From the NCBI RefSeq assembly GCF_910589745.1, contig NZ_OU342399.1, positions 62,001-126,000 of the forward strand: 64,000 nucleotides of DNA, read 5' to 3'. The position numbers and the translations under genes are program-made. The notes beneath the pieces are model-generated. The model was not told where the DNA came from and did not search any database. It saw nothing but the letters and a program-made list of their open reading frames with translations. The DNA comes from Candidatus Arcticimaribacter forsetii (GTDB lineage: Bacteria > Bacteroidota > Bacteroidia > Flavobacteriales > Flavobacteriaceae). Below, in pieces: positions 25,761 to 34,360 of the stretch (its first letter is position 1; each line of letters begins with the position of its first letter).

Positions 25761-27590
25761 ATGAAAGTTTTTTTATGTCTGTTTTTAAGTGGATTTTCTC
25801 TTGCTTGGGGACAAATTGAACGGGTCGAACCCCCCAATTGGTGGGCAAACATGAGGAATAGTTCTATTGAGTTAATGCTTTATGGGACCGACCTTGGAAC
25901 CTATGAAGTTGAAAGCAAAGACCTTTTGATTCAAGAAAGCAGCCGAACAGAAAACCTCAACTACCTTTGGCTAACACTCGATTTGTCGGAGGTAAAACCG
26001 GGAAGTTACCCGTTGACTCTAACTAAAGAGGGCGCAAAATCCATTACCCTAAATTATCCTGTTTTAGAACGTTCGAAAAACGCATCGATTAAAAATGGGT
26101 TCGATTCTAGTGATGTTATTTATTTATTAATGCCCGATCGATTTGCAAATGGTGACCCCTCTAATGATGAAGATCCGAACGTTTATGAAGGAGCCGACCG
26201 AGATAATCCCGACGGAAGACATGGAGGAGATTTACAAGGTATTATTAACAACCTTGACTACATAGAAGAACTTGGAGCAACTGCTTTATGGCTCACTCCT
26301 GTTTGTGAAGACAACGATAAACAAGTTTCCTATCACACCTATGCGCAAAGTGACCTATACCGAATTGATCCGCGATTTGGAACCAATGAAACCTACAAGA
26401 CTCTTGCTCAAAAACTCCATGAAAAAGACATGAAAATAATCATGGATTATGTTACCAATCATTGGGGAATTGAGCACTGGATGATGGAAGATCTTCCGAG
26501 CCCTGATTGGATTCATCAATTTGAAAACTATACCAATACGAACCACAGAAAAGAAATTTTCTCCGATCCATATAAAGCGAAAATAGATTACGACGAACTT
26601 ACACAAGGTTGGTTTGTACCCACTATGCCTGATTTAAACCAAAGCAATCCCAAGGTTCTTACTTATTTAACACAGAACGCAATTTGGTGGATCGAATACG
26701 CAAATCTAGACAGTTTTAGAGTCGATACCTTCCCCTACAACGACCCAGAACCCATGACAAAGTGGGTCGGTAGTATTTTAAACGAATATCCTGGTTTTAC
26801 AATTGTTGGCGAAGGCTGGATGCACAGTTCTATTCACACCTCTTATTGGCAAAAGGATAGTCCTGTTGCTGCAATAGCAGACTTCAACTCCCAACTTCCG
26901 TCTGTAATGGATTTCCCATTAACAGACGCTATTGGACTTGCGTTTAAAGAACACAACAGTCACTGGGAAGGGGGAACAACCCGTTTTTACAAAAACTTTC
27001 AAAACGATTTCTTATATCCCAACATCGATTTAGTTCTCAACTTTGCTGAAAACCACGATACCAATCGAATTAATGATATTTATCCTGAGTTTAAAAACTA
27101 TTCTCAAGTAATGGTACTACTCGCTACAATTCGAGGAATTCCTCAAATTTATTATGGGAGTGAACTTGGAATGGCAGGTAAAAAATCGAAAGGAGACGGA
27201 GATATTCGTCAAGATTTCCCAGGGGGTTGGCCGGGGGATAAACAAAATGCGTTTGTTGCTGAAGAACGCACCAAAAAGCAAAAACAATATTTTGACTTTA
27301 CCGCCAAACTTCTCCAATGGAGAAAAAACAAAGCGGTAATACACAAGGGTAAAACTCTACATTTTATCCCTCAAGAAGATGTTTATGTTTATTTCAGAAT
27401 ACTAAACGAAGAGCGTGTTATGGTTGTTTTGAATAACAATTCTGAAGCAAAAACAATAGACCTAAACCGTTTCAAGGAGGGCATTCAATCGTTTTTGATT
27501 GGCATCGACGTTCTTAGTGGGAAGCAGTTCGACCTCAGTTCCAAGCTTTCAATTGGAGGCGAGCAGAGTCTTGTTTTAGAACTCAACTAA
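25761..27590 (+). CDS. GH13 alpha-amylase/neopullulanase-like, secreted
   Basis: 609 aa. Signal peptide (1-18, ending AWGQ), an N-terminal beta-sandwich domain (about 20-105) as in cyclomaltodextrinases and SusA-like enzymes, then the GH13 barrel. Conserved regions: DYVTNH (I), DSFRVDTF with nucleophile D322 (II), IVGEGW with acid/base E351 (III), FAENHDTNR with D433 (IV). It should cleave alpha-1,4 glucans in the periplasm or outside. The maltose formed would be phosphorolysed by the preceding GH65 enzyme. The gene ends in a 4-base convergent overlap with a small lipoprotein gene. Confidence 0.9.
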   Translation: MKVFLCLFLSGFSLAWGQIERVEPPNWWANMRNSSIELMLYGTDLGTYEVESKDLLIQESSRTENLNYLWLTLDLSEVKPGSYPLTLTKEGAKSITLNYPVLERSKNASIKNGFDSSDVIYLLMPDRFANGDPSNDEDPNVYEGADRDNPDGRHGGDLQGIINNLDYIEELGATALWLTPVCEDNDKQVSYHTYAQSDLYRIDPRFGTNETYKTLAQKLHEKDMKIIMDYVTNHWGIEHWMMEDLPSPDWIHQFENYTNTNHRKEIFSDPYKAKIDYDELTQGWFVPTMPDLNQSNPKVLTYLTQNAIWWIEYANLDSFRVDTFPYNDPEPMTKWVGSILNEYPGFTIVGEGWMHSSIHTSYWQKDSPVAAIADFNSQLPSVMDFPLTDAIGLAFKEHNSHWEGGTTRFYKNFQNDFLYPNIDLVLNFAENHDTNRINDIYPEFKNYSQVMVLLATIRGIPQIYYGSELGMAGKKSKGDGDIRQDFPGGWPGDKQNAFVAEERTKKQKQYFDFTAKLLQWRKNKAVIHKGKTLHFIPQEDVYVYFRILNEERVMVVLNNNSEAKTIDLNRFKEGIQSFLIGIDVLSGKQFDLSSKLSIGGEQSLVLELN

Positions 27591-27844
27591 GAACACTCCA
27601 CCCGATACCACATTGTTTCAATGGTTTGTTCCCCCGGTCGATTAGTTTCTCCATCGGAGGCGCAAGAATCTTCTTGTGTACTAAACTGATCGGTATAACA
27701 CAATTCTTCGTTCGTATTGTCGCAAGCAAAAGTTGTTCGGATAAAATATTTTTTGGTACACGGACAGGTCGGTTCTGGTTCTATTACTTCCGAAGAACAG
27801 CCAACAAGAACTAATGCAAACAAAAAGGAACTCTTTATTTTCAT
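27587..27844 (-). CDS. Small cysteine-rich lipoprotein
   Basis: 85 aa. Lipobox LVLVGC (Cys about 16) is followed by an acidic stretch and a Cys-rich body (six or more Cys, including CPCTKKYF, ACDN and VECS), suggesting disulfides in the periplasm. I do not recognise the family. It starts nine bases after the Dabb-domain gene stop and is the last gene of a three-gene operon; its stop overlaps that of the GH13 gene on the opposite strand. Confidence 0.6.
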   Translation of the reverse strand: MKIKSSFLFALVLVGCSSEVIEPEPTCPCTKKYFIRTTFACDNTNEELCYTDQFSTQEDSCASDGETNRPGEQTIETMWYRVECS

Positions 27845-27853
27845 AAATTTAAT

Positions 27854-28240
27854 TTATTCCCAATAATCGAACACTAAAATATCCTCTGTAAAAGGAACAA
27901 ATAATTTTACAAAAGCTTGGTGAATTGGGTGAGGAAGATAAATTTCATCTCGGTCTGTTTCTTTTTCAAAATACAGGGTTAGGCTGTGCGTATATCCTTT
28001 AGAAAAACCTTCTGGAGAAACATTCGTCGAATAGTTAAGATTGTGTACCCCTTCGATTTCTTTTAAGCTTAAAGCACCTGCCTTAATCTCTTCATGGGTA
28101 TTAGCACTAACACTATCGTTGTACTTGATTAAAACAATGTGTTGTAGTTTTTTAGTTTGCACTGGCGTTTCGGGTTCAGAGGTTGAATTACAGGAATAAG
28201 CTGCAAATGATAAAACTAAGATTAAAAATATTTTTTTCAT
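27854..28240 (-). CDS. Dabb (stress-responsive A/B barrel) lipoprotein
   Basis: About 128 aa from the ATG at 28240, which gives a proper lipoprotein signal (FAAYSC, Cys about 17); a further upstream ATG at 28291 adds an implausible 17-residue tail and overlaps the upstream gene. Residues about 32-128 carry the Dabb pattern: LQHIVLIKYND at the start, EGVHNLNYSTNVSPEGFSKGYTHSLTLYFE in the middle and HPIHQAFVKLF near the end. Dabb domains form dimeric barrels, often of unknown substrate. It lies 10 bases downstream of the alpha/beta-hydrolase gene. Confidence 0.8.
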   Translation of the reverse strand: MKKIFLILVLSFAAYSCNSTSEPETPVQTKKLQHIVLIKYNDSVSANTHEEIKAGALSLKEIEGVHNLNYSTNVSPEGFSKGYTHSLTLYFEKETDRDEIYLPHPIHQAFVKLFVPFTEDILVFDYWE

Positions 28241-28250
28241 GGGAAAAGAA

Positions 28251-29108
28251 TTAGGTGATTTTATGAAATTTAAAAAATGCGTCCAAAACACTTTTTGGAG
28301 TTTCTATGTGGGGATAATGTCCGGCATTTTCAAGAAAAAAAGTATGCGATTTAGGTTGTAATTTTTGAAAAAACAAAGCTGTTGCATGACCCGAAATAGG
28401 GTCTTGAATTCCGTTGATCATAGCCATGGGTATGTCGGGTTTTTCTATGGGAGCTCTCCAGCGTTTACAATAAGTTTTCCGTTCTGCTAGGTAACTCAAG
28501 ATGATCGGAATCATTTTACGTCCTTCATTCAGCTCCAGCAGATTCCAAGAAGACTCCAAAAATTCTTTTGTTGGAGGGTGCTCTTTACTGAAGATGTCGT
28601 GCATTGTTTTATGAAATGAATTGAACGACAGTAACCTTCCTAACAACGGGCCAATAAAAGACGCTAAGAGCTTCTGTATGGGTCTGGGTGTATTCGCTTC
28701 AGGAAACATGCCTCCGTTCATAAAAACAGCCGACAACCAAGTAACCGTTCCTTTATGTTCTCGATTTCTAGCTAATAATTCTTGCACTACCGTATCTCCG
28801 ATATCGTGTGCAAAAATATGTGCTTCTTTAATTTCTAATTCCTCCAATAATAACTCCATAGCATCTGCCTGCGCCATAATGATGTCTTTTTTTAAAGGAG
28901 CTTTTGAAATCCCCAAGCCCACTAAATCAGGAACGATACAGTCAAATTTAGCGGTAAGCTCTGGAAATATAGGTGCAAAATCCCAAGACGAAGTCGGAAA
29001 ACCATGTACACAAAGTAGCGGAATTCCAGTTCCTTCCCGAACATAAAAAATAGAGCGGTCTCCTGAAACAAAGGTCGTTCCTTTTGCGTACCAAGATTCG
29101 AGATTCAT
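28251..29108 (-). CDS. Alpha/beta-hydrolase, epoxide hydrolase/haloalkane dehalogenase type
   Basis: 285 aa, cytosolic. HGFPTSSWDF supplies the oxyanion-hole HGxP motif; FAHDIGD places Asp at the nucleophile position, as in epoxide hydrolases and haloalkane dehalogenases rather than Ser esterases; NGIQDPISG and ENAGHYPHIETP supply the acid and the catalytic His. The substrate cannot be named. It is the first gene of a three-gene minus-strand operon with the Dabb and Cys-rich lipoproteins. A TGTGA-N6-TCACA operator lies 124 bases upstream. Confidence 0.82.
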   Translation of the reverse strand: MNLESWYAKGTTFVSGDRSIFYVREGTGIPLLCVHGFPTSSWDFAPIFPELTAKFDCIVPDLVGLGISKAPLKKDIIMAQADAMELLLEELEIKEAHIFAHDIGDTVVQELLARNREHKGTVTWLSAVFMNGGMFPEANTPRPIQKLLASFIGPLLGRLLSFNSFHKTMHDIFSKEHPPTKEFLESSWNLLELNEGRKMIPIILSYLAERKTYCKRWRAPIEKPDIPMAMINGIQDPISGHATALFFQKLQPKSHTFFLENAGHYPHIETPKSVLDAFFKFHKIT

Positions 29109-29231
29109 GTTGTTATTTTTAATGAAGATAGAAAAACAACTTCGATCAGAAAATTATTCGCATTCTATTCTTGTATTTATCCTGTATGGTCTTCAAAAAT
29201 TTAAAAGGAAACCATTAACCAATTTTTACTT

Positions 29232-29247
29232 TGTGACTTAGGTCACA
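29232..29247. promoter_or_regulatory. Crp-type operator TGTGA-N6-TCACA
   Basis: TGTGACTTAGGTCACA is an exact match to the symmetrical Crp/Fnr-family consensus. It lies between divergent genes, 51 bases upstream of the 166-aa secreted protein start and 124 bases upstream of the hydrolase start. A Crp-family gene with the matching recognition-helix residues is 600 bases away. The two facts support each other, but binding is inferred. Confidence 0.6.
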
Positions 29248-29298
29248 GCTTACTTTATAAGAAAGTGTAACTTCATATAATTATAAAAAACAAGTTCT

Positions 29299-29799
29299 AT
29301 GAAAAAAATATTCTTACTTCTATGCACAGCTCTTATTACTGCAACTTCCTTTGGAAACACAAAAACAGAGGACTTCGAAAAACTAAAATCCTTAGAAGGA
29401 AAATGGATGGGTACCTTGGAACGAACTGACGGAACCTCGGATAAATTTGAACTCAACTATTCGGTTACTTCAAACGGGAGTGCTATTCTTGAAGAAAGTG
29501 ATACAGGGGGTATTGAGATGCTTACTATTTTTAATCATCAAAATAACGAACTGTTGTTAACGCATTACTGTGGATTGCAAAATAAACCCGTTTCTGTTTT
29601 AGAATCGAACACAAACGGAACTTATGTTTTTGTAACAGACTCCAAAAGAAGTGGTTTGTCTACTGATAAAGATGCTTTTGTTACTTCTTGGAAATTGGAT
29701 CTAATGCCCGAGGATCCAAACAAAATAAGTTATCAATATACGGTTAGTGGACCCGAAGGAGTGGTGTTTGTTGCCACCGCTGTTATGACCAGAGCTTAA
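29299..29799 (+). CDS. Secreted DUF1579-like (lipocalin-like) protein
   Basis: 166 aa with a signal peptide (about 1-19, ATSFG). The body begins FEKLKSLEGKWMGTLERTDGTSDKFELNYS and continues as an up-and-down beta barrel (LLLTHYCGLQNKP, YQYTVSGPEG), resembling DUF1579/THAP4-like small barrels. Function unknown. It stands alone between the Crp-type operator and a bidirectional terminator, so it is a likely direct target of the convergently encoded Crp-like regulator. Confidence 0.6.
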   Translation: MKKIFLLLCTALITATSFGNTKTEDFEKLKSLEGKWMGTLERTDGTSDKFELNYSVTSNGSAILEESDTGGIEMLTIFNHQNNELLLTHYCGLQNKPVSVLESNTNGTYVFVTDSKRSGLSTDKDAFVTSWKLDLMPEDPNKISYQYTVSGPEGVVFVATAVMTRA

Positions 29800-29810
29800 C
29801 ACAATGAAAC

Positions 29811-29842
29811 TAAAAAAACCTTCAATTTTTGGAGGTTTTTTT
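29811..29842. terminator. Bidirectional terminator between convergent genes
   Basis: AAAAAAACCTT and GGAGGTTTTTTT form a hairpin with A and T runs on both sides, 11 bases after the secreted-protein stop and 3 bases before the Crp-like gene stop on the other strand. Confidence 0.8.
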
Positions 29843-29844
29843 AG

Positions 29845-30441
29845 TTATCGGAACAGCTCTTGAACCTCCGGAGTGTATTGTAATTTTTTCAGTACACGAG
29901 AAACAACCTCCCGAGAAGTTCCTAAATCTTGCGCTATCTGAAGATGGGTTTTTGAAAGTTTAACGCGGTCGTTTTCGAACTGATGTTTCATTAGATAATT
30001 AAGCAATCGGGTTTCGATGTTTAAAAAAGACAACTCCTCGATCGTTTGTATCGAATTTGAGTAATTCGAAACCAACAAGTCGATGATGAAACGATTCCAA
30101 ATCGGGTGCTCCCCCTGCCACTTTTTTACCATTTCGTTAGGCACCGCATTGATAACACAGTCCGATTCGGTTACTGCAGACACTTTGCTTATTTCATCGC
30201 CCAAGCCAGCGATAACCGACATGAAACAGGTTTCCCCATTTTCTAAATAATACAGCAAAACCTCTTTCCCGGTTTCGTAACTTTCGATATAAACTCGAAT
30301 TTTCCCGCTTACCAAAAAAGGGATGTCTTTTACCGGGTCTCCAATCGATACAATCTGCGTGTTTTTTGGAACATTTAAGAGAGTTCCCTGTGAGGATAAT
30401 TCTCCTAACAGCTCCTTTGTTAAAGCTTCTTTGTATTTCAT
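29845..30441 (-). CDS. Crp/Fnr family transcriptional regulator
   Basis: 198 aa. Residues about 15-110 form a cyclic-nucleotide-binding fold (IVSIGDPVKDIPFLVSGKIRVY, NGETCFMSVIAGL) but the canonical cAMP pocket Arg-Ser pair of E. coli CRP is not evident, so the ligand is unknown. There are no Fnr-type Cys clusters. The C-terminal HTH has recognition helix TSREVVSRVLKKL, where R177, E178 and R182 align with CRP R180, E181 and R185, the residues that read TGTGA half-sites. An exact TGTGA-N6-TCACA site lies 600 bases away between divergent genes. Confidence 0.85.
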   Translation of the reverse strand: MKYKEALTKELLGELSSQGTLLNVPKNTQIVSIGDPVKDIPFLVSGKIRVYIESYETGKEVLLYYLENGETCFMSVIAGLGDEISKVSAVTESDCVINAVPNEMVKKWQGEHPIWNRFIIDLLVSNYSNSIQTIEELSFLNIETRLLNYLMKHQFENDRVKLSKTHLQIAQDLGTSREVVSRVLKKLQYTPEVQELFR

Positions 30442-30588
30442 TAAATATAGTCTTGAGTTTTAAAGTTAAAGAAAATTTTAATTCAATGAGCTGATAATCA
30501 TGCTTTAAAATAGTCTTTAATTCTTTTTTGTCTTGCTAAAAGCAATTAAAATACTTATATTGAATGGATTAACTCTAAAACTATTTTT

Positions 30589-31017
30589 ATGATGACCGAA
30601 TTCGAAATTTATCAATTAGCAAATCAAATATACATTAACAATGCCATCTATACGATTGCTGTTATTTTAATGGTTACGCTTTCTTTTTATTTAATTAGAA
30701 GATCTAAAGAGCTTAATTTCCCAACTTACGGGAAAGTAATTCTAACGTTTTTCTGTACGTTTCCAATTTATTTTGGACTTGAAGTGGCTTCTTATTTCTC
30801 GCTGAACCAAAAAAACTTAGCGTTCCAACTGGCAGAGCTTCAGGCTTCTGGTGTAGAAATATCCACTGTTTCGAAAAGCTTAGTCGAAAATTCGTTGTAT
30901 ACCCTTGCAGATGGACCTGCAACCCTGGGTGCAGACCTCCCTTACCTCGTAATGTATGCGACCATTGGGATTATGTTCCTTGCCGGAATCTGGGTTAAAA
31001 CTCCAGAAAGCAATTGA
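30589..31017 (+). CDS. Small integral membrane protein
   Basis: 142 aa with about three membrane helices (residues about 21-38, 50-70 and 115-135) and a polar central loop rich in Leu/Ala/Ser. I do not recognise the family. Start choice is between adjacent ATGs at 30589 and 30592. Its leader contains the CTAAAACTAT sequence found before several other genes here, and a strong terminator follows, so it is monocistronic. Confidence 0.6.
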   Translation: MMTEFEIYQLANQIYINNAIYTIAVILMVTLSFYLIRRSKELNFPTYGKVILTFFCTFPIYFGLEVASYFSLNQKNLAFQLAELQASGVEISTVSKSLVENSLYTLADGPATLGADLPYLVMYATIGIMFLAGIWVKTPESN

Positions 31018-31039
31018 ATCTGACTTTTGTGTTTTATAC

Positions 31040-31071
31040 AAACCCCCGTTCGAATGAATTGGGGGTTTTGT
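31040..31071 (+). terminator. Terminator after the small membrane protein gene
   Basis: AAACCCCC and GGGGGTTT enclose a 13-base loop, followed by a T-rich stretch, 23 bases after the stop codon. Confidence 0.8.
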
Positions 31072-31074
31072 TAG

Positions 31075-31238
31075 TTTTTTGAAAGACTATCAGCCAGGCT
31101 TTCGCCTTGTTCTATTACGCGCCAAAAAAAGCAAGTTGTTCCCACTGGTAGTTCTGACGATATAGATGGTAGGGGTTATGTAATAGCTGGTGTAAAAACC
31201 AACGACCCTGTTTTGTTTATTTTTTAGGGCAGCGGGTC
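31075..31238 (+). other. G+C-richer intergenic stretch with short open frame and hairpin
   Basis: The 274-base gap before the oxidoreductase gene contains a 50-codon open frame without start (31075-31227, ending TAG; it reads TGSSDDIDGRGYVIAGVK in the middle) and a hairpin GACCCTG/CAGCGGGTC (31204-31238). It could be a gene remnant or a structured leader; neither is strong. No known RNA family was recognised. Confidence 0.2.
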
Positions 31239-31291
31239 TTTGTGGGGGTCAACAATTCCGAGTATATTAGAACTATAAAAAAACAAACTCC

Positions 31292-32299
31292 ATGATCAAT
31301 AAAAGACAACTATTAGCCGAACGTCCCAAAGGAATGCCGAGCGAGAGCACTTGGAATTTTGTAGAAGAAGACGTTCCGGAACTACAGGAAGGAGAAATTC
31401 TGGTCGAGCAAAGCCACATATCGTTAGACCCAGCAATGCGCGGGTGGATGAACGAAACGCGTTCGTATATTCCGCCTGTGGGTATTGGCGAGGTCATGCG
31501 TGCTGGAAGTGTAGGAAAGGTTATTGACGCTAAAGGAAGCGCCAAATTTAAGGTAGGCGACTACGTTACCGGATGGGGAGGCGTACAACAATATTATGTT
31601 GGTGACGGATCTGGTTTTGTGCAAATTGAACCCAACCCAGACCACCACACTAAATACCTTGGGGTTTTGGGAATGCCCGGAATGACAGCCTATTTTGGGA
31701 TTCTAGAAGTGGGTGAAATTAAAGCTGGAGATGTTGTTTTGGTTTCCGGAGGTGCCGGAGCTGTTGGTTCTGTTGTTGGACAAATTGCAAAAATAAAAGG
31801 CTGTACGGTTATAGGAATTGCTGGAGGTCCCGAAAAGTGTGCCTATATGACCGAAGAACTCGGTTTTGACGGTGCCATCGACTATAAAAACGAAAGTGTA
31901 CTCTCGGGAATTAAGCGAAATTGCCCAAAAGGAATCGATGTGTATTTCGATAATGTAGGGGGTGATATCTTAGATGCTGCTTTGATTTTTATTCGTAAAA
32001 ACGCACGTATTGTAATCTGCGGTGCCATATCGCAATACAACAACACAACGGCAATGCAGGGACCTAAAAACTACTTGTCGCTGTTGGTTAATCGCGCTTC
32101 GATGAAAGGGATGGTGGTGTTAGATTACGCACCAAAATATCGTGAAGCAATGCAAATTATGGCAGGGTGGATGCAGGAAGGAAAATTAAAAAGTAAAGAA
32201 GATGTGTATGAGGGGATCGAGAATTTTAGAGATACCTTTTACCGACTCTTCAACGGAGATAAACTAGGAAAACTAGTCCTAAAAATTAAACCGGAATAG
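31292..32299 (+). CDS. NADP-dependent oxidoreductase (zinc-independent MDR, curA/leukotriene-reductase type)
   Basis: 335 aa, the usual length. The N-terminal domain contains EGEILVEQSHISLDPAMRGWM, a hallmark of the leukotriene B4 dehydrogenase/curcumin reductase branch, and the Rossmann loop SGGAGAVGSVVGQIAKIKG binds NADPH; DVYFDNVGGDILDAAL is also typical. It reduces the double bond of alpha,beta-unsaturated ketones or aldehydes in the cytosol. No catalytic zinc ligands are seen. It is followed after three bases by an 82-aa gene. Confidence 0.88.
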   Translation: MINKRQLLAERPKGMPSESTWNFVEEDVPELQEGEILVEQSHISLDPAMRGWMNETRSYIPPVGIGEVMRAGSVGKVIDAKGSAKFKVGDYVTGWGGVQQYYVGDGSGFVQIEPNPDHHTKYLGVLGMPGMTAYFGILEVGEIKAGDVVLVSGGAGAVGSVVGQIAKIKGCTVIGIAGGPEKCAYMTEELGFDGAIDYKNESVLSGIKRNCPKGIDVYFDNVGGDILDAALIFIRKNARIVICGAISQYNNTTAMQGPKNYLSLLVNRASMKGMVVLDYAPKYREAMQIMAGWMQEGKLKSKEDVYEGIENFRDTFYRLFNGDKLGKLVLKIKPE

Positions 32300-32302
32300 G
32301 GA

Positions 32303-32551
32303 ATGAAAAGACGGGTGTCGGTTCTTTATGATATGGAAACGGAGATTGTCGGGTTCTACGATAAAGACACCGGGGAGTTGGATTTTGACTGGGATGATCT
32401 AAAAACCTATGAGGCGGTAAACCGAGCTTCGGAGCCACAGTTGTTAATTATTCACGAGCTGTTCCGAACAAAATATGCACGCAATGCAAAAACACGCGGG
32501 ATTTATCGGCGGTATCTTACGTTTATAAAAAGAGCAGCAGGAATGTCTTAG
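32303..32551 (+). CDS. 82-aa basic hypothetical protein
   Basis: A small soluble protein, basic at both ends ([20 protein letters not shown] and a terminal [12 protein letters not shown]), with a central acidic DFDWDD segment. The family is not recognised. It begins three bases after the oxidoreductase stop, so is co-transcribed, and its stop overlaps the DEAD-box helicase stop by four bases on the opposite strand. Confidence 0.6.
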   Translation: MKRRVSVLYDMETEIVGFYDKDTGELDFDWDDLKTYEAVNRASEPQLLIIHELFRTKYARNAKTRGIYRRYLTFIKRAAGMS

Positions 32552-33798
32552 CGTCGCTGATTGCGGCTTCGTCCTCCGGAACGACCGGAATTGTTTCCGG
32601 AACGGTTGAAGTTTCCTTTGTTTCGGTTGTTTCCTTTTTTCTTAACGGGTTCTGGCTTGATGTTTGGATCCGGTTCAAACCCTTCTTTTTCCTCTGAAGG
32701 AATGCGAATACCTACTAATTTTTCGATGTCACGGAGGTAGGCTTTTTCATCGATACAAACCAATGAAATGGCTTCTCCTTTTGCTCCGGCTCTTCCGGTT
32801 CTTCCGATTCGGTGAACGTAGTCTTCTGGAATGTTTGGAAGCTCGAAATTAATTACGTGGGGGAGTAAAGGAATGTCCAAACCTCGGGCTGCAATATCCG
32901 TAGCTACTAACACCTCAACGCTTCCGTCTTTAAATCCAGCTAGGGCTTTGGTTCGGGCGCCTTGGCTTTTGTTTCCATGAATGGCTGCTGCTTCGATTTT
33001 TGCTTTCAGCATTCTTTTGGTTAGGTTGTTTGCTCCGTGTTTTGTGCGGGTAAACACCAATACTTGTGACCAGTTTCCTTCTTTGATTAACTTGATAATC
33101 AGTTCTGTTTTTCTGGCTTTATCCACTTTATACACTCGTTGAATAATTGCATCTACCGTTGAGTTTTCTGGGGTTGCTTCTACTAAAACAGGTTGATGTA
33201 AAATTCCTTGTGCGAGTGCTTTTATCTCTTTCGAAAAGGTAGCTGAAAACAATAGGTTCTGTCTTTTTTTTGGCAAAAAGCCCATTATTTTATTAATGTC
33301 CCGTTGGAATCCCATGTCGAGCATTCGGTCGGCTTCGTCGAGGACTAAAATTTCTACATGCTGTAGGGACAATACTTTTTGGTTGTGTAAGTCTAACAAA
33401 CGCCCTGGGGTTGCAATTAGAACATCAACTCCTTTTCGGAGGGTTGCAATCTGTGGGTTTTGGTTTACACCGCCAAAAATAACAGAAGATCGGATGTCTA
33501 TGTGGGTGCTGTATTCTTTTACGTTTTCGTATATCTGAGCGGCTAATTCTCGAGTGGGTGTAAGCACTAAAGCGCGAACTTTGCGGTGTCCAGATTTTTG
33601 TTTTTTCGATAAAATATCAAGAAGAGGCAGGGTAAAACCAGCGGTTTTTCCAGTTCCTGTTTGGGCAGATGCTAATACATCTTTTCCTTTAAGGACTTGT
33701 GGGATTGCTTTTTCTTGAATTGGGGACGGCTGTGTATAGCCTTTTTCTTCTATTGCTTTTAAAAGCGATGGCGCGAGGCCGAGATCAGTAAATTTCAT
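32548..33798 (-). CDS. rhlE: DEAD-box RNA helicase, RhlE-like
   Basis: 416 aa. All core motifs are present in order: Q motif ([14 protein letters not shown]), [35 protein letters not shown] and [10 protein letters not shown]. The C-terminal tail (about residues 375-416) is basic and rich in Asn, Gly and Arg, as in RhlE proteins, and binds RNA nonspecifically. It unwinds short RNA duplexes, probably in ribosome assembly or mRNA decay. It follows the CvfB-like gene on the same strand after a 74-base gap. Confidence 0.93.
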   Translation of the reverse strand: MKFTDLGLAPSLLKAIEEKGYTQPSPIQEKAIPQVLKGKDVLASAQTGTGKTAGFTLPLLDILSKKQKSGHRKVRALVLTPTRELAAQIYENVKEYSTHIDIRSSVIFGGVNQNPQIATLRKGVDVLIATPGRLLDLHNQKVLSLQHVEILVLDEADRMLDMGFQRDINKIMGFLPKKRQNLLFSATFSKEIKALAQGILHQPVLVEATPENSTVDAIIQRVYKVDKARKTELIIKLIKEGNWSQVLVFTRTKHGANNLTKRMLKAKIEAAAIHGNKSQGARTKALAGFKDGSVEVLVATDIAARGLDIPLLPHVINFELPNIPEDYVHRIGRTGRAGAKGEAISLVCIDEKAYLRDIEKLVGIRIPSEEKEGFEPDPNIKPEPVKKKGNNRNKGNFNRSGNNSGRSGGRSRNQRR

Positions 33799-33872
33799 AA
33801 AGGGGGGAGCTTGTTTTCTTGCTCCTAAGGGTACAAAGATACAATATCTTTATTGGGTGTTGGTTTTGATCG

Positions 33873-34295
33873 TTATTGGTCTGTTTTGACCAACTCGATT
33901 CGGTCGTCTAACAACACAATTAATTTGCGTTTGTAAAGAAAACCTACTGCTTTTTTAAACGCTTTCTTGCTCATTTTAAGTTCGCGTTTTATACTTTCTG
34001 GAGAACTTTTGTCGGTTAGCATGATACTGCCTCGCTCTTTTAGAACTTCCATAATGCTGTCGCAATCTACGTCGATTACGTTTAAAAACCCTTGCGGGCG
34101 AAGCGATACATCAATTTTTCCGTCTTCACGAATGTTTTTAATATAACCTCTTACTTCAGCATAACGAGTTAGGGGTTGGAAGACTTCATTTCGAAATAAT
34201 AATCCTTCGAATTCATCGTCAATCATAACAACATACCCAAGGTCTGTAGCTCTTTGGATGGTTAATTGTACTCGATCTCCGATTTCGTATTCCAT
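33873..34295 (-). CDS. CvfB-like S1/winged-helix RNA-binding protein, C-terminal half only
   Basis: 140 aa. Residues 1-65 form one S1 domain (YEIGDRVQLTIQRATDLGYV, EVRGYIKNIREDGKIDVSL) and about 78-138 a winged helix (TDKSSPESIKRELKMSKKAFKKAV). This order matches the second half of CvfB/YitL proteins, which are normally about 280 aa with two further S1-like domains in front. No in-frame S1 sequence is found in the 65 bases upstream, so the front half is missing, not frameshifted. CvfB family proteins bind RNA and affect virulence factors in staphylococci. It lies at the end of the proline/arginine operon. Confidence 0.8.
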   Translation of the reverse strand: MEYEIGDRVQLTIQRATDLGYVVMIDDEFEGLLFRNEVFQPLTRYAEVRGYIKNIREDGKIDVSLRPQGFLNVIDVDCDSIMEVLKERGSIMLTDKSSPESIKRELKMSKKAFKKAVGFLYKRKLIVLLDDRIELVKTDQ

Positions 34296-34360
34296 TGTTT
34301 AACTCAATATTTGAGAGCGCAAGGTAGTTAATTTTAAAAGGAGACTTGCTGTGGTTGGAC

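Noticed and set aside
28621..29046. A 141-codon plus-strand open frame.
   Set aside because: It is antisense within the alpha/beta-hydrolase gene, whose catalytic motifs are intact; no independent coding signs.
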